Below, in pieces: positions 1 through 9,885 of a DNA stretch of 64,000 nucleotides. How positions within the stretch are numbered: the stretch's first letter is position 1; each line of letters opens with the position of its first letter. Below the pieces are notes generated by a model. That model saw nothing but the letters and a program-made list of their open reading frames with translations, searched no databases and had not been told where the DNA came from. Origin of the DNA: Crotalaria pallida (lineage: Eukaryota > Streptophyta > Magnoliopsida > Fabales > Fabaceae); the NCBI GenBank assembly GCA_037953625.1, contig CM075652.1:37814501-37878500 (forward strand), written 5' to 3'. The translations under genes and the position numbers were made by a program.

Positions 1-1562
1 TGCTTGACCATAGACCCAAATCTCCACTGAAATTATTGAATGCACACAAAAATCAAAAGGTCTTAATTTTGGTTGTAATGAGGCCATGGATAAAAGTGTC
101 AGGTGGGATAAAAGAAAGAAGGGATAAAACAAAGGCTAACTCGCAAAAATATTTACAAAAGCAAGTTTCCCTCAAAAACCATGAATGAGCAATGAATACA
201 ATAAAGACTCACACTCACATCAGGAACATCTTATTCTTCCATTCTTTTTCAATTTTTTTTCTTCTATTCTCTTTCTTTACATTTATTATCTTTTCCTTCT
301 TTTTTTTCCTTTGGAAGAGAAATAGAACTCATACACTTTTCACCAATTACTTTCACTTTTTCTTTCTATATTCCTCTCAATTGCTTATTCAAAATTTCCA
401 AGGTACTCACAAAGAATATTTCAATAAATGCAGGGTACCAAAGAAAAATCATAATATCTCATAAGGCTCAAAATGGCCAACTAAGGGAATATTTATCAAT
501 TCAAATCATCTAAAGGCCACAAAAACACAATCCTAGGTGCCTTAATCATCTTAATGCATGCAAACAATTATCAATTTCAAAATGGTCACCGGTCAAGTTC
601 TAGAACAAAAAACTAAAGTGAACACACTCATGAAGGAAATAGGGGTTTCAAATCAAAATATTCAATAAAATCATACCCCATCAATTAGGCTCAAATCTCA
701 CTAAGCTAAAGTCAGTTCACTAATCTCAAGTTCTGAAAAACTTTGTCAAAATAACCAGATTTCAAAAATATTTACAGTTCAACAAATAAATAACATGAAT
801 CAATGAGTCTAATCCTAAACTAAGTATATACACCTATCATCAGAAAAATAATCCTAAGTCTAGAATAATTACAAAACCTCTACATAAGACACAAACCAAC
901 ACCAAAAATGGGAGAAAAATTAAGATCTGAAATTTTTTTTATTTTGTCCACTCCCCCAAACTTAAAGGTTGGCTTTTCCTCAAGCAAACTATACTAAACA
1001 TACCTAACTACGAAATAAAAAAAAATTACATGGAATAAATCTGGAACATTTACTACTTGCATCTGAATAAAGTAGTCAGCACTAACAAAAGTGAGAAAAC
1101 ATTCCCCCAAACTTTATATACGTCATTAAAAACAAGTGCCCAAAAATAGCACCTCCAATGGGGAAATATTAACTCATATTTGTTACTCAAAATATAGCTT
1201 GATGCAAATAACAAATAATCCAAATAAATATCCAAGCAATAAAACTAAAAAAAAATCCTAGAAAGCAATTACATATTTTTTTTTGCACAGGTACAGGAAC
1301 TGGTCTGGTGAGGAAAAGGGTATAAAATAGATCAATAAATAAGAATTCACCCATTTTTTAGGGTTTTTCGCCCAGTGCGCGCCCAGGTCTGTACACTGGT
1401 GCTTTTTTTTAAGAAAATAACAAAATAAATAAATAAATAAAATAACCTACACTAATTTCCTAAAAACTACTAAACTAAGGGAATGCTACCTAAACATTGG
1501 GTTACCTCCCAACTAGTGCTTGTTTAACGTCACGAGCCTGACGGATCACCTCTTTTCAGAGG
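1..1562 (-). other. Athila 3' non-coding region with polypurine-tract-like motifs
   Basis: No supported gene. On the minus strand this follows the protease stop. It contains runs such as AAGTTTGGGGGAGT (complement of about 950-965) and a second G-rich run near 1100, which resemble the internal and terminal polypurine tracts of Athila elements. A long pyrimidine tract lies at about 225-320 on the plus strand. The stretch around 50-130 resembles 45355-45440 of the second Athila element (shared words atcaaaaggtctt and ggttgtaatg), which confirms the kinship. The 90-residue ORF at 192-464 is low-complexity translation of the pyrimidine tract. Confidence 0.6.
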
Positions 1563-2902
1563 TTAGGGTGGTTGCCAAGATCCCTTCAAAGGTGGCACCT
1601 TGCTATTCAGCCTCTTCTTAATACTCACTCCATTGGAGTGCTGAATGCACATGAGAGGAGCAAAGTTCTCCGCGGTGATTGGTGGTTTTTCAAAAATTTT
1701 AATTATAGTTTGGTCACCATTCACTCGAAGAATTACTTCTCCCCTAGGCACATCAATCACTGCCCCTGTTGTGGCCAAGAATGACCTTCCAAAAATTAGA
1801 GGAATATTTTCATCCTCTTCTATATCTAAGATCATGAAATCTAAGGGTAGGATAAAATCTTTCACCTTAACCAGAATATCTTCCACCACTCCATATGGGC
1901 AGAGGGTGGTTCTATCAGCTAACTGAAGTAATGTCGGGGTAGGCTTAATCTCTCCTAAGTTTAATGCTTCACAAATAGACAATGGCATAATATTAACACT
2001 AGCTCCTAAGTCACAGAGAGCCTTACCTGAGTACTCCTTGCCTATGCTAATCGGAATAGTGAAGCTACCTGGGTCCTTCAACTTTGGTGGAAGGTTGGAT
2101 TTGATGATGCTGCTGCACTTTTCTGCTATCAGGAACGTCTCGTCAGTGAGCATCCGCTTCTTCTTCGTCAGCAACTCCTTCATGAATCTCGCGTACATAG
2201 GCATTTGTGAGAGTGCCTCTGCAAACGGGATGTTGATCTCCACCTTCTGTAGCATCTCCAAGAATTTGGAGAATTGCTTTTGGTCGTCCTCTTTCTTCAA
2301 CCCCTGAGGATAAGGAATCCTCGGAGGTAGTGGTGCTGGTTTGGGTGCGCCTTGCTCTTTCTCTTGATCCGCAGGTGGATCCTGCATCTGTTGCATTGCA
2401 TTTAAGCCTCTTCCACTTGGTTGCTTTGGCCCCTCATCCTTCTTCTCAAGCTTACTTGCATCACCCTTCTTCTGTGGCTCCTCATACGACTTGCCACTTC
2501 GAAGGGTGACCGTCATGCATCGCTCCTTGTAGTTGGTTGCAATCTCTGATATCTGATTGTCTATTTGAGCCAATTCCGCCTCCAAGTTGCGAATGCTGAC
2601 TTCCTGATTGGCGAAATTCGCCCTGGCTTCTTCCATGAATGTATTGGTTGTGGCAGTCATTTCTTCAAGTTATTTCTCCCAACCTTGCTTCTGTGGTTGT
2701 GATGGAATCGGTGCTGGGCTGGACCATGAGGTGTGAGACTGACTGATTTGCCCCGGATTGTGGATATTGGAGTACATGTAATTTTTAGGTACTCCATCAC
2801 CCACAAACATGGCCTGCTCCTCAATGGCGGCTAGACCCTTACTGACTTCAAAAGCACAATCACCATTTTGGTGACCTCCCCCACAAAAGTCGCACTTCAT
2901 AT
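1563..2902 (-). pseudogene. Athila gag C-terminal part and aspartic protease (downstream of the insertion)
   Basis: Encodes the gag zinc-knuckle region (C-x2-C-x4-H-x4-C pattern starting KCDFCGGGHQNGDC near 2860-2900) and a retropepsin domain with D-L-G-A-S-V-N-I-M-P (about 1990-2030). The latter is the catalytic aspartate motif used to mature Gag in the particle. A proline- and lysine-rich linker joins the two. One in-frame TAA at 2670-2672 separates 2670-2902 from 1563-2660; both parts share one frame, so this is a single nonsense change. The ORF ends at 1563 with no reverse transcriptase behind it. The upstream end is cut exactly at the 5-bp target duplication of the nested element, and the N-terminal half of the gene lies at 19355-20239. 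Confidence 0.85.
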
Positions 2903-3963
2903 TGTAACATCCCGTATTTTTCCCCACGTGCGTAAATGAATTTTATCAAAGTGAATTTTGAGACTCTGATTTATAAAAGGATTTTTCCAACGAGAATTTT
3001 ATGTGAGTAAGAAATAAGGTATTGATTTTACGGAGTTTTATAAACCAAATATTTTTATAGATGAGAAGTGAATGATTTTGTGGAGTTTGGAATGATTTGA
3101 TTTACAAGAAATGAGTTCTGATTTTATTAAAGGATGGTTTTTATTTGAAATGAATTTCCTCCTGGATTTATCAACTTTGAAAATTTGTATCTTTTTAACC
3201 ATAACTCAGAATTTTATGATCTTTATATGAAAACGATCGTCTTGAAATGTAGAATTTGAAAATGTAACTTTTATAATTTCCTGGATTGATTTATAAAAAT
3301 TTATTCCCAGAGTTTATAAAATACGAATTTTGAGAATTGTATTTTGAAGAAAATAAACTTATTGCTATGGCTTAAAATTTTTATGTGATATGTGTTTGGT
3401 TTAATGTGTGATTAAGGAGTGATGCATGAAGATGATTGTGTGAATGTGATTTCTTAGAGTTAATTGTATTATTGTCTGAATTGATGATTATAAGTGAGTG
3501 TGATTAGGAAATAAAAATGTAAGACATGTATGTGTGTGCATGAGTGCTACGGTTTGTATGTATGTATATATGTGTGTGTTCTACGTATGTATGTATGCAT
3601 GTATATGGGCAAGCTTAGGATTTTTAATTGTTGGACAAGGAACCAATAGGATAGGTTAGAACCATAAGTAAACTAAGTGTTTAGAAAATTCAAGGTAGTA
3701 GAAAAAGTCATTAGACATGAAGTGACCCTAGTACCCTAAACAACTCTACCATGTCCCCTTGATTAGATCCTTTACATGCAAACTTTTGAGAGGACAAGAT
3801 TACCCCTCCCAATTGTGCATGACCGAATTGTTTCCAAAGGGTAAAAAAGGGATAATTCGTTGGCCTATAAATAAGAGGAGCCTTAGTTCATTTCCCTTTC
3901 ACCAAGTTAATTTCTTTCCAACACCAAAACACACTTCTAAGAGTCCATCCAACTCTTAGAGAG

Positions 3964-3966
<3 letters not shown>

Positions 3967-4001
<35 letters not shown>
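3967..4001. repeat. (GA)n microsatellite
   Basis: An uninterrupted GA dinucleotide run of about 35 bp within a longer purine-rich block in the transcribed-leader-like part of the solo LTR. A shorter GA-rich block occupies the comparable place in the related LTR near 34130-34160. Confidence 0.9.
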
Positions 4002-4005
<4 letters not shown>

Positions 4006-4925
4006 CGAGAGATAGAGAGGGAGAAGGAGGAGGTTTCAAGCTAGATCAAGGATGTTCTTTGAGGATCAAGAGTGTTAGGACTAGAAGATCAACCCTTCTC
4101 TTGGTAGGTGACTCGAAGATCAAGAGGAAGATTGTAATAGTTTAGGTTTTCCTTTTTAGTTGTATATCTTTCTTCTTTTCTTCCTTGCATGTCTATTTTT
4201 ATGGTGTGAGAGATGAGTGCATGTGTTGTTTTACTTGATCATGGACTTTTAAAGACTAAAAAATTATTTTTAATATGTGTAATCTTATGCTTGATGATTC
4301 GGTTATGGTTATCTTAATAGATCTTGATGTTTTTCAAACTAAAACCTTAAAGATCTAAAGAAAGTTGAGATTTTTGTGAAGCTTAAAATAAACTTCCTTG
4401 CATGTTAAATTTTCTTGCTCCAACCGTGATCTATGTGTGTTTATGTGGTTATTTGACAAGCAAATACATGATCTAAGCTTGATTAATGAAAAAGTAAAAA
4501 TCTTTGGCCTTGCATGTTGAATCTTCTTGCTAAACCGTGACCTATGATGTATTTCTATGATTATTTGATGAATAAATATATGATCTAGACTTGATTAGTG
4601 AAAAAGTTAAAGTCTTTAGTCTTGCATGTTGGTTGTAACATCCCAAATTTAATTCCAAGAATAACCTATGTTGGGATGGTCTTAGGGTAGAAGGAATGGA
4701 GATATAAGTTAGAATCTAACCCAAAATACATGTAGAACAAGGGTTAAAAACATAGAACCTTAGGAAATTCAAAATAAAAGATTTACAACTCTAAACACAA
4801 ATTCCACCGTTGGATGTGAAGTAGGATAGGTGAGGAAGCTTGCTTTAAAATTTCAGGAAGATCCAACGGGTAACGAAGAAGTTATGGCCTTCCAAAGTCT
4901 GGATGCTGCAAAATTGTGCAGCTTA

Positions 4926-4983
4926 ATCGATTAAACTGAAATTTAATCGATTAAGGTCTGCTGAGGGAAAAAATTTAATCGAT
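4926..4983. promoter_or_regulatory. ATCGAT palindrome array (20 + 32 bp spacing)
   Basis: Three TTAATCGATTAA-type palindromes start (at the A of ATCGAT) at 4926, 4946 and 4978, spaced 20 and 32 bp. This is the same spacing rule as the arrays in the Sirevirus and other gypsy LTRs of the window. It lies in the 5' part of the LTR, ahead of a pyrimidine-rich stretch. A role as a transcription-factor or silencing-factor binding array is inferred. Confidence 0.55.
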
Positions 4984-6025
4984 TAAATGTTGTTGCTGAT
5001 GAAAAAAAATAAAGGCAAAACACACGTTCTTTCCCTTCCAAATTCAAATCTCTCTCTTTCTCTCCCCTAGGGTTCCATTCTCTATCATCAAATCCACCAA
5101 GAGCAAGTGGGATTTCTTCATTCTATCAACAAATTTCATCCTTCTCCACTTCAAGTAAGTGTTTAATGCCATGAATTTCTTTTCTTTCTCTCAAATTCGT
5201 ACTCCCCTTTCTCTCTCCTCTATCCATGGTGGTTTTCAAATTCTAAGCCATGAAGCTCTACTTTTTCTCAAGTTTTGGCATGAACCTATGAATAAATGAT
5301 GATCTTTTCCTTTTATGGCTCTATTTTAGGTTCTATTCTCATCTTTTGGTTGTTGGCTTTTTGGTGGAAAAGCTCTAGTGTAGAGCAAGCAAAATCTCCT
5401 TATCCTTAAGTGTTTGAGGTAAGGGGGTGGACATGGTGAGCATTGCCTTGTTCTAGGGAGTTGGTTCTAATTAGTATATAATGATTTGTTAGGGTTATGT
5501 GTTAGGGGATAAAATTAGATTATAAACTCTAGGTTATTGAATATAAAATCCTACTAAATAAATATGTATGAAATTGAATGTAAAGACTAGGAAAAAGGAA
5601 ACCCAATAATATGAAATTGAATTATTTAATAAATGAAACTTGGATAATGATTATAATGAAGGATTAGGGGATTTTGGTAACATGATAGTGAAGTGGCCGT
5701 AAATGATTTCTATGATAATTGATTTTAAGTGTCAAGTTTTGTATAAAATGATAAATGATTGATGTTGCAAATATATGTAGGTATTATGGAGTAAATTGAT
5801 ATAGAAAGAAAATGGAATGGAAACGATTATATGTGATGAATATGCGTATTTGCACCTAAATGCTAAATGAGTATACATGTTAGGTATGTTGGAAACCAAC
5901 AAGCGGCTAAATATAGTCTAGAGGGGGGGTGAATAGAATATTGAAGCCTTATTACAGATTTTTCGTCCACCTAAGAGAATGGTTTTATGAAAATAAATTT
6001 TCTTAAAAAAATTCAAATCAGATTA

Positions 6026-6207
6026 CTCGAGTAACTCAAGTCTTCACTCGAGTAATACGCAAGCAAAAATAATTTCACTCGAGTATTCAGCAAATCACTC
6101 GAGTATTACGAAAGCAAATTTTAAATCACTCGAGTATCAGAAAACCTACTCGAGTAATGTTTATAAACTGAAAGCAGATTACTCGAGTGACAAGAACTTT
6201 ACTCGAG
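6026..6207. promoter_or_regulatory. CTCGAG palindrome array, LTR inner cluster
   Basis: Eight CTCGAG sites start at 6026, 6047, 6078, 6098, 6129, 6149, 6182 and 6202. The spacings 21, 31, 20, 31, 20, 33, 20 give pairs of palindromes repeating about every 51-53 bp. An identical array lies in the other LTR (about 15006-15187). In element sense it is near the 3' end of the LTR. Function is inferred only. Confidence 0.6.
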
Positions 6208-7002
6208 TAAACTGGGTAAAATTCAATTTAAAACTTAGTTTTCAATGGAGTTCTTCAAGAATAACAATGCTATGATGATTCAACAAATTATGAATGATTA
6301 ATATGAACAATTTCAAGTAATATTAACAAACAATTTTAGATCAATTATATTGAATTAAGAAAACCCCAATTCTAACCTAAAAATGCAATTGTTAATGAAT
6401 TAATGCAATACAAGGAATGAAAATAAAAGAGACACAAGGATTTATCCTGGTTCACTTTCACCCACTTGAAAGCTACTCCAGTCCCCTCTTAAATCAAGAG
6501 AGATTCTTCACTAGAAATCTTCAAATGTAGATTTTACAATGTTTTAAGATGCAACTAGATTCTTAGTTCTCCTATCTTAAAACCCAACTCAAAGTGTGTA
6601 CCAAACACTTTGATCTAATCTACCCCTTTTGAGAATTCTAGATTTCCTTGCTAATTGATTGAAGATGCTTCCAACCAATCCTCTTTTCTTGCTTTGATTT
6701 GATCCTCAAAGTCTTCCTTGTGAGATTCTTCACTTGTGTTGAAACTTCAATAATGCAATCACAAATTGCAAATCTTCAACAACCACTAAGAACAAAAATA
6801 TGATCTCAAGAATATTTGAACAATGATAGAAAATAGAGTGAAGAATGAAAAGTTCTTTGTTGAATCTTGATAGCTCTTGAAAGATGTAAAATAGCTCTTG
6901 AATTGCCTTTGAAAGTGTATTGTAAAATTGTAAGAATGAAAGTATATCTTTTTGAAAGAGAAAATTAAGTCCTTTTAAAATTTTCAAACACTGATTGAAT
7001 TA

Positions 7003-7133
7003 CTCGAGTAAACCAAACAACGTCACTCGAGTGAAACATATCAGATTAAGTTACTCGAGTGATGTGTAAACCATTACTCGATTAACCTGTCATGACATAA
7101 ATTACTCGAGTGAACCAATACTCATTACTCGAG
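7003..7133. promoter_or_regulatory. CTCGAG palindrome array, LTR outer (U3) cluster
   Basis: Sites at 7003, 7026, 7054, 7077 (CTCGAT variant), 7105 and 7128 are spaced 23, 28, 23, 28, 23, an exact 51-bp dimeric period. In element sense it lies about 285 bp into the LTR and upstream of the presumed transcription start, so an enhancer-like role is plausible. The duplicate is at about 15982-16112. Confidence 0.6.
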
Positions 7134-7416
7134 TAAACTGATCAGAATCTGAATAAAAACAAAGTTTTTCTAAAATGATTTTCACAAGCTATTTAATCAA
7201 GATTTAAAGTATCTTCACTCTTAATCAAACATTATTTAAATATTCTTAAAATCACCTAAGCTACCCACACCAATGAGATGCATTGCATAAAATAAAGATT
7301 ACATTGAATAGAATTAATGAAAATCCTAATTCTAATCTTCATGTGGTGTAGCTTGCTTGTTGCCAATGTTGTTGCTTGGAGAGAGATTGTTAGCATCAAA
7401 ACATGAGAATCCTACA

Positions 7417-7570
7417 AACTCCCCCTTTTTGATGATGACAAACCTCCTTTCAAATTAAGCACTAAGTTTTAACATACTCCCCCTAAATGTAAAACATCTA
7501 GGAAAAATATAATAAAACTTAACCTACAAGAACAACATCAACACAAAATATTCTCCCCCTTTTGGCATCA
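7417..7570 (-). promoter_or_regulatory. Polypurine tract and two upstream duplicates
   Basis: On the minus strand AAAAAGGGGGAGTT (7430-7417) abuts the 3' LTR and is the expected plus-strand primer tract. Two further G-rich copies, GGGGGAGTA around 7479-7485 and AAAAGGGGGAGAA around 7551-7564, lie within 150 bp upstream. Multiplied polypurine tracts next to the 3' LTR are a known hallmark of the Sirevirus lineage. Confidence 0.75.
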
Positions 7571-7939
7571 TTAAAAAGATAATAAAGTTGAGAAAAGTCC
7601 TTTGCCAAAAGTTGAAGATAAGTAGTTCACAATGGTATGTAAAATATATAACAATAAAGACAATACCAAAATAAACCACAATAGTGCCACAACGAATATA
7701 AACAACGAATATAAACGCACAACGAATATAGCACCATAATATCAGAGTATCACACTATGCAGCAAATCATAGTAGATAAGCAAAACGAAAAAAACTAACC
7801 AAACGAAACCATACGCAAGGTCTGAAAAAAAATAGTAGCAACAGAGTCAGAAACATGAGACAGAAACATAAACAGAAAATATGCATGTAAAACATGAAAT
7901 AGAAATCAAGCAGGCAAAACATCATCAGTATCCACAGGA

Positions 7940-9133
7940 CTAGGAATCAGGTGGAGGAGGAAAATGGTGAGAAAATAGTCCAGACATGTAATCCATCAAA
8001 CGATGCTCCATGGCAATATTCTTCACATCCTGTCTCATCTCCAACTGAGTGAATTGAGCATTGATGTGCTCAACCAATGACTCATGAGCAGCCTGTGCAT
8101 CAAATGGAGTACCAAGATTATCCAAATCAATATAGTCCTCAACACGATCGGTATCCATCGGATCAGTAGAAGAAGGAGGAATAGAAGAAGATGCACCAGC
8201 CCTATCACCAAGTAAATTCCTTTTCCTAGAACCTGAAGCCCTTGCAGCCTTTGCAGCTTCAGCCATTTCCTTAATTTGTGATTTCCATAACCAAGTGCGA
8301 CTTTCCCTATGCCAAGCAATTTTCATATAACTAATGTGCGAATCATTAAGACACCAGTTATTTTTCTTTTCCTTTTCTGCTGGCTCATCATCAGGGATTG
8401 GAACACGATAATACCTCATGATCTTGGTGACATGCATAGGATATGGCAAGAATTGGGTAGGAGGAGATTGAGCAGCAGCTTCCATACGAGCTAAAAACAT
8501 TTTATTCCAATTCATCTCATACCTCTTTTTAATCCCATGAAACAAAGTAAGATCATCATCTCCCAATTGAGCATAATTTTGATTGCATTTAGGAATCAAA
8601 CAATAAGAGATAATGTACATGAGCACCCTATCCACAGCATGCAAAGGTGATACAGTTCTAGTAGTCCTATCACCCCAAGATTCACCAGTACGCAACAAAT
8701 CAGTATAAATCTGAGTAGTATCCACATTCAAATCCAGACATTCAGTATCACCAATAAAAGTTCCCTTGTTTTCTAAACCAAACATCATAGTCAAATCCGC
8801 AGGCTTTATAACAAAATGATGTCCTCTAACCATTGTTTGATACTCACCATCGAGCTTAGTAAAATTCTGATAAAATTGTCTGACAAGCCTAGGGTAATAA
8901 TGAGTCTCAAATTCCAAAAACCTTTTCAAATTCTGAAATTCTAAATCCTCTACAAACGGAAATTGCTCCTTACGCAACCAAGCAAACTTAACATACCTTG
9001 TAAGACCAAAAGAGCGATTGATAAATGCCGGTTCCCGCAAATCTCGGTTGATTCCAGAAAACCAAGGATCATTACGACCTGCTCCTTGCTTTGCTTTCTT
9101 TTGAGGAGGTTGATAGTGAGAGGAAGAAGCCAT
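7940..9133 (-). CDS. Accessory ORF downstream of pol, plant-transposon-protein-like (env-like position)
   Basis: 397 codons from the ATG at 9133-9131 (MASSSHYQPP). I chose this start because the homologous ORF in the right Sirevirus begins with the same M-A-S-S-S; the frame itself is open further upstream to 9349. A lysine-rich N-terminus is followed by a conserved core (FETHYYPRLVRQFYQNF at about residues 75-91, then VRGHHFVI and a leucine/aspartate-rich segment) and a low-complexity tail. I recall this type as the putative plant transposon protein domain found in extra ORFs of plant retroelements; its role is unknown. It occupies the place of the SIRE1 envelope-like gene, but I see no convincing signal peptide or membrane anchor. 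The frame is fully open, unlike gag and integrase of the same element. Confidence 0.7.
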   Translation of the reverse strand: MASSSHYQPPQKKAKQGAGRNDPWFSGINRDLREPAFINRSFGLTRYVKFAWLRKEQFPFVEDLEFQNLKRFLEFETHYYPRLVRQFYQNFTKLDGEYQTMVRGHHFVIKPADLTMMFGLENKGTFIGDTECLDLNVDTTQIYTDLLRTGESWGDRTTRTVSPLHAVDRVLMYIISYCLIPKCNQNYAQLGDDDLTLFHGIKKRYEMNWNKMFLARMEAAAQSPPTQFLPYPMHVTKIMRYYRVPIPDDEPAEKEKKNNWCLNDSHISYMKIAWHRESRTWLWKSQIKEMAEAAKAARASGSRKRNLLGDRAGASSSIPPSSTDPMDTDRVEDYIDLDNLGTPFDAQAAHESLVEHINAQFTQLEMRQDVKNIAMEHRLMDYMSGLFSHHFPPPPDS

Positions 9134-9413
9134 TGATTTAGAAAGTGCAGATTCGGTTTTGGGGTTAGGGTTTTGATTTGGGATTTTCGGATTTTTGGAT
9201 AAAATTGGTGAAATTGATGAATGAAATGAGTAGAAATGATAATATAATGATGAAATATGGAAGAAATTTGTATGATTTGTGAGTTTTTGTGGCTGAAAAT
9301 GATGATTTGATGAAGACCAGTATGAGAGAGAAGAGAGAAATACGAACAAGAGAGAGAAAAAGTCGTGAAAATGATGCAGATTTCAACAGTTCAGCTTTTA
9401 AAATTACGTAAGT
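9134..9413 (-). promoter_or_regulatory. Pyrimidine-rich leader of the accessory ORF
   Basis: On the minus strand, from the palindrome array to the ATG, the sequence is rich in CT runs (for example TTTTTCTCTCTCTTG and TTTCTCTCTTCTCTCTC). This resembles the Y-patch and leader region found just 3' of the promoter in the LTRs of this family. The equivalent segment of the right Sirevirus (54880-55173) has the same character. I see no clear TATA box. Confidence 0.45.
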
Positions 9414-9415
9414 TA

Positions 9416-9637
9416 CTCGAGTAATGTTCATACGTCACTCGAGTGATTCGAGCAGTACTCGAGTGAAAAAGAATGTTACTCGAGTATGCCGAAAGAAAAA
9501 AAATTACTCGAGTGATGGATGAACTTAATCGAGTGATACGAAAGTCATTTTAAAATTAATCGAGTGACAGACAGAATTACTCGAGTAATACGAAAGAGAT
9601 TTTAAAATTACTCGAGTGAAAAAATCTGTTACTCGAG
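9416..9637. promoter_or_regulatory. Internal palindrome array between pol and accessory ORF
   Basis: Ten sites (eight CTCGAG, two ATCGAG) start at 9416, 9438, 9458, 9479, 9507, 9528, 9559, 9580, 9611 and 9632. Spacings are 22, 20, 21, 28, 21, 31, 21, 31, 21, the same dimer rule as in the LTRs. It lies outside the LTR, exactly in the spacer after the pol stop (9886) and before the accessory ORF. Confidence 0.65.
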
Positions 9638-9885
9638 TGAACTGTCCAGATTTTCAAAAATCTCAATTTTTCATGCAAAAACATTTTTCATGCACAAACA
9701 CAGAGAAACACTTAGCATTTTGCAAGAAACACACATACAAATAAAGCAATTAGCATATTATAGAACACATACACACATGACTACATATCAAAAAGTTAAG
9801 AAATACTTTAATAAGATACAACAACTCAAAATACAAATCACATTGAAATAGGTTCGAAGGTGATTTCGAAAAGCATCAAATACAA

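Larger units (their letters stand above)
5887..7416 (-). repeat. 3' LTR of the left Sirevirus
   Basis: 1530 bp, nearly identical to 14865-16396. In element sense it starts TGTAGGATTC at 7416 and ends at 5887. CTCGAG arrays sit near both ends (7003-7133 and 6026-6207), with the conserved GAACCAGGATAAAT box (complement near 6445) and AT-rich sequence between them. The 85-residue ORF (6730-6987) inside it recurs in the other LTR and has no family resemblance. Confidence 0.93.

Noticed and set aside
192..464. 90-residue phenylalanine-rich ORF, membrane-protein-like
   Set aside because: It is a translated pyrimidine tract in the Athila 3' region; a comparable tract occurs in the other Athila without a conserved ORF.
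6730..6987. 85-residue ORF present twice (also 15709-15966)
   Set aside because: It lies in the two near-identical LTRs of one element, so duplication says nothing about coding. There is no family resemblance.
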